The notes under the pieces were generated by a model. The model saw only the letters and a list, made by a program, of their open reading frames with translations. It ran no database searches and was not told where the DNA came from. A program made the translations under genes and the position numbers. From Metridium senile (lineage: Eukaryota; Cnidaria; Anthozoa; Actiniaria; Metridiidae): 64,000 bases of DNA. This document shows, piece by piece, positions 34,711-47,449 of this stretch. How positions within the stretch are numbered: the first letter of the stretch is position 1; every line of letters starts with the position of its first letter. The stretch is taken from the NCBI GenBank assembly GCA_949775045.1, contig OX459100.1, positions 2,853,936 to 2,917,935 of the forward strand, in the 5' to 3' direction.

Positions 34711-36050
34711 GCAATTTCTTGGGATTATTGCGTCACTTATAGAATTTAGACCAGCTTTGACGTTTTATTACAGATCCTGTAAAAAAGAGACCATGCCAGT
34801 ACTTACATATTTTTAAGAACATAAATTCGCATGTTATCGACAAATCAAGCAAATAACATTTATATACACATACCGAAACGTTAAAAAAGTTATTTATTTT
34901 ATTTTATTTATTTAAACTATATTTTTCACTTAGGGTCTAATTTCAGATATTCCATATCAATATAATAATAATGGCTAGTTCTTATATAGCGCATTTCCAG
35001 AACTGCTCAATGCGCTTACTCAACGTGTTCGAGTTGAAGGTATATCAATGAAAAACTACTGTTTTCGAGTTGGTTAAAAACAGGTCTAGTTTCAGATATT
35101 CCATATCAATGAAAAACTACTGTTTTCGAGTTGGTTAAGAACAGCTTTAAATTGTGCATACTGAAATATTTTTTAAATTATTTTAAAAGACCTGAATTGT
35201 AAAGATGTAATCTTAGATTTAAATTTGGGATATTATTTGTATAGAATTGGAACGAGGTATTGGTTCGTATATTATAGAGTTAATTTGCATCAAATTGTGG
35301 TCGGAAAATCGTAATTTTCTCTAAAAGAAAACATTTTTTGAAGAAAAAAACTTTGCCAGAGTTCTAAATTCCCTAGTGACTATTGATATGCAAAAATAAA
35401 GACAAAAAGGTTTTTTTTTCATATATGCCGCGCGCTTGCTGCTTGGTTTTCACAGACTTTGCCTCTTTAAGCAAATAGATTGGCTAGAAACGATGGGATA
35501 TTGCACACCTGAGTGTAAGTTTCCGTGCATTTTCTTTTTTCATTTTCAAATTCTTTTTACAAAAGAAACTCAATAAAAAAGTATGAATTTTGCTTTGTTT
35601 TCAAAGAAACTCACGAATTGTTAATCGGTTTTTATCTTTTATCTTGAATCTATTTCTATTTTCATATTTTACTTTGATTTTAGTTTTATCTTCACTTCCT
35701 TATCAATTTGTTCAATAAACTGAAATGAAGTTTACACACTTTCAGACAAATTATACATTGATTTCCGATATCGTCTTGTTATATTAGCCTTGAACCTACT
35801 CTACTGGGATTTTGAATTTATTTTGATTTTAGCCTCGTTCCTTAATTTCTATTTCGCGGATTTATTGATTCTCCTTTTTTTATTCTTTGCTCAGTTAATA
35901 GTAGATTTATTTACAATTCATTCATTCCTTTTTTTGTCAGTTTTATTCTTACCGAAACTGATGTTTATTTATTCTTATGTCCTTCCTCTCACTTTATTTC
36001 TACTTTCAATTTTTTCAATATTTTAACCTACTTTCCCTTTTTATTTTCAG
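34711..36050. other. AT-rich stretch with a LINE-type tail
   Basis: Holds a minus-strand LINE/SINE-type end at about 34965-35010 (AATAATAATGGCTAGTTC, TATATAGCGCATTTCC) and a short duplication of CAATGAAAAACTACTGTTTT (35046 and 35107). No gene recognised. The 35790-36026 frame is AT-driven and hydrophobic without motifs. Confidence 0.5.
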
Positions 36051-36400
36051 ATTCTGATCCATTCATTCATTCCTTTATTCATTCATTTATACACTTACAC
36101 ATTTTTTTCTACTTGTTCTTTTTTATCCATTTTCTGTCTTTCAACATCTGTTTATTCATTCGTTCATTCTTCCATTTATTTGTCCATCCATTCATTTATC
36201 CATCCATCCATTCGTTCTTTCACTTATCCACTTATTCATCCATCCATCAATTCATTCATCTAATCATCGATTCATTCAATACACCCATCCATCCATTCAT
36301 CTATCCATCGATTGATTCAATCCATTAATCCATCCATCCATTCATCCATCCATCCATTCATTGAATTCATCCATTCATTCATTTAACCTTGTTATTTCTT
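36050..36400. repeat. (ATTC)n/(ATCC)n simple repeat
   Basis: CATTCATTCATCCATCC-type run with interruptions. Confidence 0.9.
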
Positions 36401-36579
36401 TTGTTCAACCTTCAGTTTACCTTGCTATTTCTTTCTTCACAACCGACCAGTGTCTTTCCCTCCTTCCTTCATTCCAATCTGTTTGCGTTTATAATTCCAC
36501 TTACATGCATCTTCTTTCTTATACGAGTTCATTAAAAATTCCCTCCCAAACCCCTCGAAATAAAGTTCTTCTATAATTT

Positions 36580-37960
36580 CACTTAAATCTATTACCATCA
36601 TATCATCAATTATGATGTCTCGAGTTTACTCGGGTTACCATAGTTAGTTGCTACGAGTGAGGAAATCAAAGTCGGTTTTTCACGCCTTGATTGTGACAGA
36701 CTGACAACTTCTTTGTTTCTTGAAAACCTTTTTTTGTCAAATTAATATCAATAATGGTCCAAGTTTTGTTCTTAATAAATCCGTGCGCCAAGAACCGCCA
36801 ATAACTGATCCTTTTCATTCACAGAAAACACGGCCACGCAAAGACGATATTTGAATGATTTCGCTCCTGTATACCTAAAGCTTAAAGCCAATTTTGTGTA
36901 ACACATATCTTTTTATCATCCAATGTGATGAATTGATATCAATGTCAATAAACAATGTTAAAAGAATATTAAAAAGCCCTCGAGTCATTTGCATATTTGG
37001 TTGATGAAGACGTTTGATTGGAGTATCGCTAAACGGCAGAGCTTGTAGCACTATACGGTCGTTCAGTCATTCGTTTGGGGCTGTCATATGTCACTAGATT
37101 TTCTCCTCAAGACTCGCAGCACAAGGTAAGAATTTTCTGGCATTAAACTAAATATATAATATATCAACTCTTTAAATTTTCCTCAAAATAACAATTAAAT
37201 ATGAAGAATATCCCTTTTGGAAATGGAAATCTCCCAAATCCTCACACTTCTAATATTGAATTCATTCATTCATTTTTCTTAATTTTAAGAGACCGAAATT
37301 AAGATAAATCATCACTAAAGGGTCGAGAATGTTGTCAACTTTTTTTTCATCTCAATAAAGCTATTTTTAAATTGAACTGTTTGCCATGAAAACTCTAAAG
37401 TACAACAAAAGTGTGTGTTTTTAAGACGAAAAGGTTCCGGTATCAAATTTACTGCATAAGGAAATAAAAAGAAGCCGAGAATTGAACAAAACGAGGCAAG
37501 ATTATAAAAAGTATTTTCCTTTTCTAATCCTTTTCTTCATAGTGATATTTCTACCTCGACTTAAAGAAAATTCTCGACATTTGTTGGTTGTCATGATTAT
37601 CAAATTTTCTGGAGTTACATCTGTCAATATGGCTACACAACTGTAACAGGCTTTCAGCGTTTAAAAGTAACCCATGCAAAAAGACGGAAGAAATCCGCGC
37701 CACAAAATAATAACAACTAGATGATAATATTGCACTGTATAATTCATACATTAACAGGTATTACGCCTTTGTAGTTGCACTAAAAGTTTCTGATTTGAAA
37801 GAAAAAAAACAATGAATTTGTGATTAAAATCTTAATGATTAATTATTGCTTGAGATAGGAAGTTTGATGGTTAGTAAAACGCAAAACGATAATGATAACA
37901 AATACAAAAGTAGCAACACAAACAGACTTACAACATGATGAACAACAAAGGTTACACGAA
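36580..37960. other. Non-coding stretch with a possible 5' UTR exon
   Basis: Near 37010-37126 a GC-richer patch has an initiator-like GTTCAGTCATTC and ends CACAAG followed by GTAAGAATT, a good donor. It could be a first exon, but no downstream coding exon was found. The dispersed repeat copy 2 lies at 37435-37560. Confidence 0.3.
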
Positions 37961-38400
37961 AATGAAAACGATTCTATAAGAACAAAACCGACTCAAAGCA
38001 GAAACAACAACAACAGCATTAAGAAGAATGAAAAACAGCAAAAATAACAATAAAAGCAACAACAACAGCAACAACAAAAGCAACCTGAACAACAGCAATA
38101 GTACAAGAAAGAGAAACTTACAATAACAATGAAAGCAACAGCAACAACAACAATAGCAACAGTAACAACAGCAATAACAATAGTAATAACAACAACAACA
38201 ACAGCAATAACAATAGTAATAACAACAATAACAACAACAGCAATATATAACAATTATAGTGAGAACAATAGTAAGAACAAGAACAAGAACAACAATAAAA
38301 ACAGTAACAACGTAACAATAGTAACAACTAGAACAATAACAACAGTAGCAACAAGACCAATAGTCATATCAATAACAAAAGCAAAAAGGACCGTTCTAGA
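37960..38400. repeat. (AAC)n/(AGCAAC)n simple repeat
   Basis: Imperfect AACAACAGCAATAACAATAG run; the source of all poly-Leu and Thr-rich frames here. Confidence 0.92.
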
Positions 38401-39549
38401 GTTAGGATTAGTATAAGCCAATTAAAGATTTCAATAAAACAATGCTTCCTCTTTTCAATCCTATACAAAACAAAAAGCTATAAAATATACTAAGAACGTT
38501 CCAGTTTGAAAAGGAAATACAACCTTGCGTAATATCGTGATCAAATGTGGCGGTTTTTTTCATAAAGGAATATTCACCGTCAAAATATACAGCGACTAGA
38601 AAAAGGGATGTTGAAATGTAAATTAATGTAATAGCTATGATTAGGCGAATAAGATAATATCAAGAAAAATGTTTTGAAACCCTTAATGGAGTTTTAAGTT
38701 TATTGAGGAAATTACAATAAACGTGTAAGGAAATATAGTGCTTTTGTTATATTATCTTCTTGATTTGATAATCGTTTCTCTTGCATCACGTATAGATCCT
38801 TTTTATGAGTAGTTCAAAAAGAACGCAGGACAAAAAAATACACAGTTTCCTTAGTAATTTGTAATTAAATGGTCTTTTACGTTTACAAAACTGAAGGGAA
38901 CGACCACTTCAGTTTTTAATGCAACCCTCAATTAGCACGAACACAAATTGGAAGGGATATTTAACAAGGATAAAAAGTAGAAACCGTCCACCAACCAAAT
39001 GGAAAACCACTTTGGCGGAACTTTGAATCTTCAAACCCATTTTCAAGTCAAGACAGTCGATTTTTTTAAATGTAAATTGTAAATAGTGGTTTCGAGTTAT
39101 ACTGGCTCCCCTTCCCAAGGCTCTCAAACACAGGAAAAGGCTTTAATCATTTTTAATTTAGTTAATTTTGATTCAAGAATAGAGAGGAACTCTGCGTCTT
39201 CATCAAAGACCCGCCATTTTATTTGTGGCTGGGAAGACAACAAGAATTTTAAAAGCTCAAGACAAGAAAACTGCTTTTAAGGTAAGAAGAAAGCTATTAA
39301 AACTATTCTAGTAAATAGTAGAATCTAGAAAATTCGAATCAGATAATTAGGAGGTTGAAAATTGTGAAAAACTGACATTTACTGTCAAAAGTGTTTTCGC
39401 TTTGTCAAACATGACAAGCGAGTCGAAACTGCCAATATCCAAAACTAGTTCATTAGGTTTTGTCAGACTGTAGGTTTTGAACACTAACTAGCCACATTTT
39501 AACAATTCTCAAAAAATATGTATCTATTTATATTCGTTTAATTGTATCC
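38400..39549. other. Unassigned AT-rich stretch
   Basis: No gene or repeat family recognised. A donor-like CTTTTAAGGTAAGAAG at about 39272 has no supported exon. Confidence 0.4.
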
Positions 39550-39717
39550 TTAAGGCCGAATTACACGGAACAACTTTTGCCTACAAATGTCGCATGCAAC
39601 TTGCTTAAACTTGACTTAAGTCAGATTATACTATTGTTAGCACCAAAGTTGTGCCATGTAAATCAAGTTGCATGCGATAGTTGTAGGCAAAAGTTGCGCC
39701 GTGTAAATCGGCCTTTA
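39550..39717. mobile_element. TTA-flanked inverted-repeat element (PIF/Harbinger-like MITE), 162 bp
   Basis: The element 39553-39714 begins AGGCCGAATTACACGG and ends CCGTGTAAATCGGCCT, with TTA on each side. Inner arms CAACTTTTGCCTACAA and complement. Confidence 0.75.
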
Positions 39718-39984
39718 AATTTCCGATAAAAAGAGATCGTATATGATACTTTGCCAGACTTGTCAACAGTTACTGAATATACTAACTAGCAAATTTCCAA
39801 GAAAAACGTATAATTTTTTTCGTTAAATTACAAAGTAGAAACATCAAAGTATCATGATGGAAAGTGATTGATTGATAAAGTTATAAACATTGTATAGCTT
39901 TGTTTTTTAATTAGTTTACATTGATTAGAACAACAACAATATTAATGAGTATTCACGTTCTGTTAAGTAATTTCTTTTTAATAA

Positions 39985-40053
39985 AGACATTATTATCATC
40001 ATTATTATTATCATTATTATTATTATTTTTATTATTATTATTATTATTATTAC

Positions 40054-40107
<54 letters not shown>

Positions 40108-40135
40108 CATCATGATCATGATCATCATTATTATT
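39985..40135. repeat. (TTA)n simple repeat
   Basis: ATTATTATT run with a few C/T/G changes, ending in ATCATGATCATGATC. Confidence 0.93.
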
Positions 40136-40269
40136 ATTGTAATTATTAGAATGATACTAATTTCATTGAGCACAGCAACATTTACACAACCACTTACTAT
40201 TCCTATCGTTATATTCCATATTGTTATTATAATCATTTACATTTTCCTATTCATTTACTTATTTTCCAT

Positions 40270-40340
40270 ATTAAGTGTAAGAACATTGAGATTATATGTG
40301 GTGCGCTAAGAATAAAATTATTATTATTATTATTAATTAA
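40270..40340 (+). mobile_element. LINE-type 3' end with (ATT)n tail
   Basis: TATGTGGTGCGCTAAGAATA then AAATTATTATT, as in the CR1/L2-like tails at 8.6 and 14.5 kb. Confidence 0.5.
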
Positions 40341-40439
40341 AATAAATACAAACGCTAAGTTAGTACAACGTTTCGACATCGTCAGATGTCATTATCAAGT
40401 GTATTTATTTTAATTATTATATCTAAGGCTAAACTTATC

Positions 40440-40462
40440 AAAATTATTATTATTATTATAAA

Positions 40463-40497
<35 letters not shown>

Positions 40498-40680
40498 TAT
40501 CATTCACCACCACCATCATCATTAATGACATCACAATCATTACCATAACATAACCATCATTATTATACCTAGTATCATCATCATAAGTTTTGTTTACATC
40601 ATTATCATCATTATTATCAAAACCATCATCATTATTATCATCACCATCATGATTATTATCATCACCATCAACATCAACAT
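40440..40680. repeat. (ATC)n-rich simple repeat
   Basis: Mixed ATC, ATT and ACC triplets. Confidence 0.85.
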
Positions 40681-40682
40681 CA

Positions 40683-40790
40683 TAGAATAGAATAGAATAG
40701 AATAGAATAGAATAGAATCTTTATTTGCTCTTATATACTAATTACAATATATTGTACATTATATTATACATTTTACATTTTTTCTTTCTA
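40683..40790 (-). mobile_element. Non-LTR 3' end with (TATTC)n tail, reversed
   Basis: Eight ATAGA units followed by ATCTTTATTTGCTC on the plus strand. Read reversed, GAGCAAATAAAGAT then (TATTC)n looks like a retroelement 3' end. Confidence 0.5.
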
Positions 40791-40969
40791 TATTCGTTTG
40801 TATATGTTTGTATGAGTGTTTCTATTATGTATGTTTTATAGAATATAGAAATTGAGCATGGAGGCTAAGTAAACTGGGAAGTTATCGAGTTAGCCTCCAT
40901 TTAGGTTTTTGTTTAATACATAATATTCAGGTATAAAGAGCGGTAAGATTATAAACAATTTAACCACCA

Positions 40970-41460
40970 CATCTTTATCACTAACACCACCATCACCATC
41001 ATCTTTATCATCACTATCACCACCAACACCATATCACCACCACATCTTTATCACTAACACCACCATCACCATCATCTTTATCATCACTATCACCACCAAC
41101 ACCATATCACCACCACCATCTTTATCACTAACACCACCATCACCATCATCTTTATCATCACTATCACCACCAACACCATATCACCACCACCATCTTTATC
41201 ACTAACACCACCATCACCATCATCTTTATCATCACTATCACCACCAACACCATATCACCACCACCATCTTTATCACTAACACCACCATCACCATCATCTT
41301 TATCATCACTATCACCACCAACACCATATCACCACCACCATCTTTATCACTAACACCACCATCACCATCATCTTTATCATCAATATCACCACCAACACCA
41401 TATCACCACCACCATCTTTATCACTAACACCACCATCACCATCATCTTTATCACCACCAT
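40970..41460. repeat. ~72-75-bp minisatellite, about seven copies
   Basis: The unit contains CTTTATCACTAACACCACC and CATCACTATCACCACCAAC; CTAACACC landmarks are at 40981, 41053, 41128 and 41202. Confidence 0.95.
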
Positions 41461-41778
41461 TACTATTATATATTCATCTTCTTCTTAGTATTAATTCCTT
41501 CTTGTAGTACACAGTTAAACGGTCCAAATCAAAGCAAGTCTAAAATGCCTGCAGCTTTGCTATATCAGTTAATAAAGCTAATTTATATTTCTTAACTACA
41601 TCATTATTTTAATCATATTTGTCAAAACAAGGAAACTCTAAAACAAGTCCATTTGAACATATAGTATTAATGGCGCCGTCTCAACCAGAATCCTTCACGC
41701 GCCTCTATTATTGTTGACATGAAGGTTCAGTCTTAGTGACCTTAGTTTTCAAAGCGGACTTTCAAACCAACGCAACGT

Positions 41779-41802
41779 GTTGTCATAGAAACAAAATGGA
41801 GT
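41779..41802 (+). promoter_or_regulatory. X-box-like site next to an ATG and splice donor
   Basis: GTTGTCATAGAAAC (41779-41792) is close to the RFX X-box consensus. Three bases on, ATGGAGT is followed by GTAAGT. It could mark a tiny first coding exon, but no partner exon was found. Confidence 0.2.
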
Positions 41803-41870
41803 GTAAGTAACCTCAAAGTTGCTGGGAATGGAGGGTAGTGTCTATGAAGTAAATATCACTTTAAAAGCTA

Positions 41871-42122
41871 AGGAAACTAGCGAGTAAAATAGTATAGGCT
41901 GCGTCAGTGTTTGATATAAACGATAGGTAATAGAATGAAATTTGTACCACCACGTAAAAAAATTAAATGGAAACTAGCGAGTAAACTAGTATAGGCTGCG
42001 TCGGTGTTTGATATAAACGATAATTTTTCTATTACCGATAGGTAATATACTGAAATTTGTAACACCGTAAAAAATGTTAACTTTACTGACGTTTTGAGCT
42101 TTAGCCCTTCGTCGGAATACAA
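41871..42122 (+). repeat. 94-bp-family array, two units plus tail
   Basis: Units at 41877 and 41970; the second has a short insertion of ATTTTTCTATTACCG. The tail TTTTGAGCTTTAGCCCTTCG ends at about 42119. Confidence 0.93.
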
Positions 42123-42289
42123 TGCAAGTAAATATAACTTTGGTTGTTTAAAAAAATAAAAGGATCTAGTTGATTCTAGTCGGTCTACTGAAGGCTAGTG
42201 TTAATGCATTGGATTGCTATTCATCTAGGATTATGACTACAAACGGTGTTGGTGATCGGATAATCTCATGCTATGAAGCGATTGCTTTA

Positions 42290-43110
42290 TAATGGAAATA
42301 CAGCTGAAAGATCACAGGAATTTCTTTATCATTTTTTTATTTCTCGTTAAGTGGCTTTTTGTTTTTTTTATTTCCTTCTGTTCTTTTTCCCAACTTTCTC
42401 GTTTCCATTTTTTATTCTATACGTTTTTCGATACACATTTCATCTGTCCTTGCCTTTTTTCTGTACTTCTATATTTCATGTTCATTGCTTTGTATTTCTT
42501 GATTTCATTATTTTGCCATTTATTCTTGTCTTTGCAAATTGTTTCTCGTTTACATTCTTTCTTCTTTTTCTTTCTTTCCATTTCCTTTCCATTTCCTTTC
42601 TTTGTCTCTTTCTTTCTTTTTCACTTTCTTTCTCACTTTTTCTTTATTTTCTCTTTCTTTCTCTCTCTTTCATTCTTTTCTCTTTCTTTCTTTCTCTCTC
42701 TTTCTTTTTTTGTCTCTTTCTTTCTATTTCCTTTCTTTGTCTCTTTCTTTCTATTTCCTTTCTTTGTCTCTTTCTTTCTCAGTTTTCACTTTCTTTTTCT
42801 TTCTTTCTTTCTCTCTTTCTTTCCTTTTTCTTTTATTTATTTCTCTCTTTCTTTTTTTTGTCTCTTTCTTTCTATTTCCTTTCTTTGTAAGTAAGTAAGT
42901 AAGTGAACTTTATTAAGGCAGGGTGGCCCATTCAGCAACTAGGCATCCAGAGGGGCCCTGTCTCTTTCTTTCTATTTCCTTTCTTATTTTCTATTTACTT
43001 TCGCAGCTTCTCTCTTTCGTTCCTTCTTTCGTTCTTTTTCCTTTCTCTCTTTCTCATTTCATTCTCTTTTTCACATTCTGATTTTTCAATTACGATATTT
43101 CTATAGTTTT
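42290..43110. repeat. (CTTT)n pyrimidine-rich tract
   Basis: TTTCTTTCTTTCT low-complexity sequence, interrupted at about 42887-42960 by a reversed retroelement end: (TAAG)n then TGAACTTTATTAAGGCAGGG and TGGCCCATTCAGCAACTAGG. Phe/Leu/Ser-rich frames here are translation of the repeat. Confidence 0.92.
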
Positions 43111-43382
43111 TAAAGTACTTAGCTCATTTCCTTTTTAACTAACTTTTAATTTTCATATTCTTTTTTTTTCTTTATCGTTTATAACTTTTAATTTCTTATG
43201 AGCCACTTGCTAGGGTGATTCGGTCACCAGGTCACGATTCCCTGTATTTCGACGTAAAAACAACGATTAATTATTATTTATTTTAAATATTATATTTTTT
43301 TCTTTCTCTTTTTTGATATATTAATTCCTTTAGTTCCTTTTCCTTTTTCACCGTTCATTGTTTTTATTGTTTAAGGTTATTT

Positions 43383-43871
43383 TAAGCGGCGTTTACACGA
43401 GCAATTTTTCCTTGACAAGTATCCTTGACAATTTTCATTGCTCGTGTAGACGATCAGCAAGTTTTCCTTGACAATTTTATATTGACAATGTTTCCTTGCT
43501 CGTGTAGATGATGAACAAGTTTTCCTTCACAAGTTTAGGTTGTGCTCGCAATGCCTTGCAATCAGCGGAGTACTAACATAATATTGGTTCCAGTCCCTTG
43601 TCGAGTAAAAAAACAAATTGGCGTGTATTTTGACTGATCGTGCGAAAATACTGGGAACTAATCTCATTAATATTCCTTGCCAAATTTTCCTTGTTGTCCG
43701 TCTACACGAGCAAATTTCATCCTTGACAATTTTTCCTTGTCAAGGTAAAGCCAACATGCTAGCTTTTCCTTGTCAAGGAAAAATTGTTCATTTTACTCCA
43801 TCTACACGAGCAATTTTTCCTTGTCAAGGAAAACTTGTCAAGGAAAAATTGCTCGTGTAAACGCCGCTTTA
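43383..43871. mobile_element. TTA-flanked inverted-repeat element (PIF/Harbinger-like), 483 bp
   Basis: The element 43386-43868 begins AGCGGCGTTTACACGAGC and ends with its perfect reverse complement; TTA on each side. The interior is filled with CCTTGACAA and GCTCGTGTAGA blocks in both orientations, so it can fold on itself at several levels. Confidence 0.85.
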
Positions 43872-46310
43872 TTGTGTCGGTTATTTCAACATTATTTCTT
43901 TGTTCGTAGTTTCTATTTATAGCATAGCTTTCTCTTCTAAACAATTTATGTCTTTATCTCAATAAGTGAATAAAAAAATCAGTTCATTGTTCAATGGTTG
44001 CATTAATTCTAGTTTTTCGGCGACTGAATTAAAGATGCCATCTATTTTATTTTCCGATTGTGTCGGTTATTTTAACATTATTTCTTTGTTCGTAGTTTCT
44101 ATTTATAGCATAGCTTTCTCTTCTAAACAATTTATGTCTTTATCTCAATAAGTGAATAAAAAAAATCAGTTCGTTGTGCAATCGTAGCATTAATTCTAGT
44201 TTTTCGGCGACTGAATTAAAGATACCATCTATTTTATTGTTCCGATTGTGTCGGTTATTTTAACATTATTTCTTTGCTCGTAGTTTTATTTATAGCATGG
44301 CTTTCTCTTCTAAACAATTTATGTCTTTATCTCGATAAGTGAATAAACAAAATCAGTTCATTGTTCAATGGTTGCATTAATTCTAGTTTTTCGGCGACTG
44401 AATTAAAGATACCATCTATTTTATTGTGCCGATTGTCTCGGTTATTTTAACATTATTTCTTTAATTGCTCGTAGTTTTATTTATAGCATGGCTTTCTCTT
44501 CTAAACAATCTATGTCTTAATCTCAATAAGTGAATAAAAAAAATCAGTTCGTTGTGCAATCGTAGCATTAATTCTAGTTTTTCGGAGACTGAATTAAAGA
44601 TACCATCTATTTTATTGTTCCGATTGTGTCAGTTATTTTAACATTATTTCTTTAATTGCTCGTAGTTTTATTTATAGCATGGCTTTCTCTTCTAAACAAT
44701 CTATGTCTTAATCTCAATAAGTGAATAAAAAAAATCAGTTCGTTGTGCAATCGTAGCATTAATTCTAGTTTTTCGGAGACTGAATTAAAGATACCATCTA
44801 TTTTATTGTTCCGATTGTGTCAGTTATTTTAACATTATTTCTTTAATTGCTCGTAGTTTTATTTATAGCATGGCTTTCTCTTCTAAACAATCTATGTCTT
44901 AATCTCAATAAGTGAATAAAAAAAATCAGTTCATTGTTCAATCGTTGCATTAATTCTAGTTTTTCGGCGACTGAATTAAAGATACCATCTATTTTATTGT
45001 TCCGATTGTGTCGGTTATTTTAACATTATTTCTTTAATTGCTCGTAGTTTTATTTATAGCATGGCTTTCTCTTCTAAACAATCTATGTCTTAATCTCAAT
45101 AAGTGAATCAAAAAATCAGTTCGTTGTGCAATCGTAGCATTAATTCTAGTTTTTCGGCGACTGAATTAAAGATGCCATCTATTTTATTTTCCGATTGTGT
45201 CGGTTATTTTAACATTATTTCTTTGTTCGTAGTTTCTATTTATAGCATAGCTTTCTCTTCTAAACAATTTATGTCTTTATCTCAATAAGTGAATAAAAAA
45301 AATCAGTTCGTTGTGCAATCGTAGCATTAATTCTAGTTTTTCGGCGACTGAATTAAAGATACCATCTATTTTATTGTTCCGATTGTGTCGGTTATTTTAA
45401 CATTATTTCTTTGCTCGTAGTTTTATTTATAGCATGGCTTTCTCTTCTAAACAATTTATGTCTTTATCTCGATAAGTGAATAAACAAAATCAGTTCATTG
45501 TTCAATGGTTGCATTAATTCTAGTTTTTCGGCGACTGAATTAAAGATACCATCTATTTTATTGTGCCGATTGTCTCGGTTATTTTAACATTATTTCTTTA
45601 ATTGCTCGTAGTTTTATTTATAGCATGGCTTTCTCTTCTAAACAATCTATGTCTTAATCTCAATAAGTGAATAAAAAAAATCAGTTCGTTGTGCAATCGT
45701 AGCATTAATTCTAGTTTTTCGGAGACTGAATTAAAGATACCATCTATTTTATTGTTCCGATTGTGTCAGTTATTTTAACATTATTTCTTTAATTGCTCGT
45801 AGTTTTATTTATAGCATGGCTTTCTCTTCTAAACAATCTATGTCTTAATCTCAATAAGTGAATAAAAAAAATCAGTTCGTTGTGCAATCGTAGCATTAAT
45901 TCTAGTTTTTCGGAGACTGAATTAAAGATACCATCTATTTTATTGTTCCGATTGTGTCAGTTATTTTAACATTATTTCTTTAATTGCTCGTAGTTTTATT
46001 TATAGCATGGCTTTCTCTTCTAAACAATCTATGTCTTAATCTCAATAAGTGAATAAAAAAAATCAGTTCATTGTTCAATCGTTGCATTAATTCTAGTTTT
46101 TCGGCGACTGAATTAAAGATACCATCTATTTTATTGTTCCGATTGTGTCGGTTATTTTAACATTATTTCTTTAATTGCTCGTAGTTTTATTTATAGCATG
46201 GCTTTCTCTTCTAAACAATCTATGTCTTAATCTCAATAAGTGAATCAAAAAATCAGTTCGTTGTGCAATCGTAGCATTAATTCTAGTTTTTCGGCGACTG
46301 TATTAGAGAT
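43870..46310. repeat. ~190-bp satellite with a 1,137-bp higher-order repeat
   Basis: About 13 monomers with GATTGTGTCGGTTATTTTAA, TTTATAGCATGGCTTTCTC and CTAGTTTTTCGGCGACTGAA. Blocks 44034-45170 and 45171-46307 match almost base for base, while the six monomers within a block differ from each other. Confidence 0.96.
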
Positions 46311-46602
46311 ACCATCTACATTAGCTGACTCGGATGTTTATCCAAAATATACTATACAATCTAATAATCGATTATATACTGTTATATATTGTCTGGCAAA
46401 AAATCAAGTTTACATCTAGAAATATATCATGTGATATGAATTACTCGTGACGTCATAGCCGCCATATTGGATGACGGAAACTATCCTAAATGGCTTCAGT
46501 TAGTTTGTTTGTTTATGCTTTCTTATTCTTTATAAAAACATACACGTTATAAATTTTAAAGATATTTCAGTCAGGGTAGCTAGCGCCAAAAATCTAGATA
46601 TA

Positions 46603-46965
46603 CAGAGGTATCTCTATTAAGCGGTCACGCTCGGGACTTTCCAAAGTGGCCACTTAATAGAGGTTGTCCGCTGAATAGAGGTATAGAATAGGTATAGGAA
46701 TAGATTTGGGACCTTTTATTGTGGCCGCCTTATAGAGGGTGACCGCTTAATAGAGGTTGACCGCTGAGTAGAGGTATAGAGTAGGTACAGGAATAGATTT
46801 GGGACTTTTTATTGTGGCCGCCTAATAGAGGGTGACCGCTTAATAGAGGTTGACCGCTGAATAGAGGTATAGAGTAGGTACAGGAATAGATTTGGGACTT
46901 TTTATTGTGGCCGCCTAATAGAGGGTGACCGCTTAATGGGTGACCGCTTAATAGAGGTACAATTG
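46603..46965. mobile_element. TA-flanked element with internal 97-bp repeats (Tc1/mariner-pogo type)
   Basis: The ends CAGAGGTATCTCTATTAAGC and, reversed, CAATTGTACCTCTATTAAGC are flanked by TA. The interior repeats GACCGCTTAATAGAGGTTGA and GGGACTTTTTATTGTGGCCG about three times. Confidence 0.78.
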
Positions 46966-47440
46966 TATAAGTTTTTCAAGACTGAAAAGATTCATTAAAA
47001 TAGCAAAGTTGACCGCATTTGTTTGAAGTGAGAGTAAGATATACTCCATTTATCTATCTATCTATATATTTTTTTATTAAATCATCATTCATTACTTTCA
47101 TCTTACTGAGCTATTTTCCCTATGAGTCTTATTTTTATCTTTGTATCTTTTAACCTATTATTATTATACCAAAAGAGTCCAGACATTATGCAAGGCGCCT
47201 TTCAGCCCACCACATCAATTCTGTGGCGTCGTGAAGATTCATTTAGCTAAGCTTTGCTCTTGGCAACAATTAGTTGACTATTCACTTAGACCAAAATAAA
47301 AGTACCTGTTTGAAGAGGTGAATTGACAGCCATACTTTATTTCAAAACCGCAGCCTCGTTTCATAGGGATTTTCAAAGAGGGTTATGATTCCTTTGCGGA
47401 TATCAGTTCGATCTTAGAGAACCATTTTTTAAATAGTGTT
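46966..47440. other. Unassigned AT-rich stretch
   Basis: No gene or repeat family recognised. Confidence 0.4.
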
Positions 47441-47449
47441 ATACCATGC

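Noticed and set aside
42290..43106. Frames of 119-200 codons rich in Phe, Leu and Ser, resembling membrane proteins
   Set aside because: Translation of a (CTTT)n pyrimidine tract in three frames.
43966..45288. Two nearly identical 61-codon frames, as if a duplicated gene
   Set aside because: They are the same satellite monomer at the start of each 1,137-bp block.
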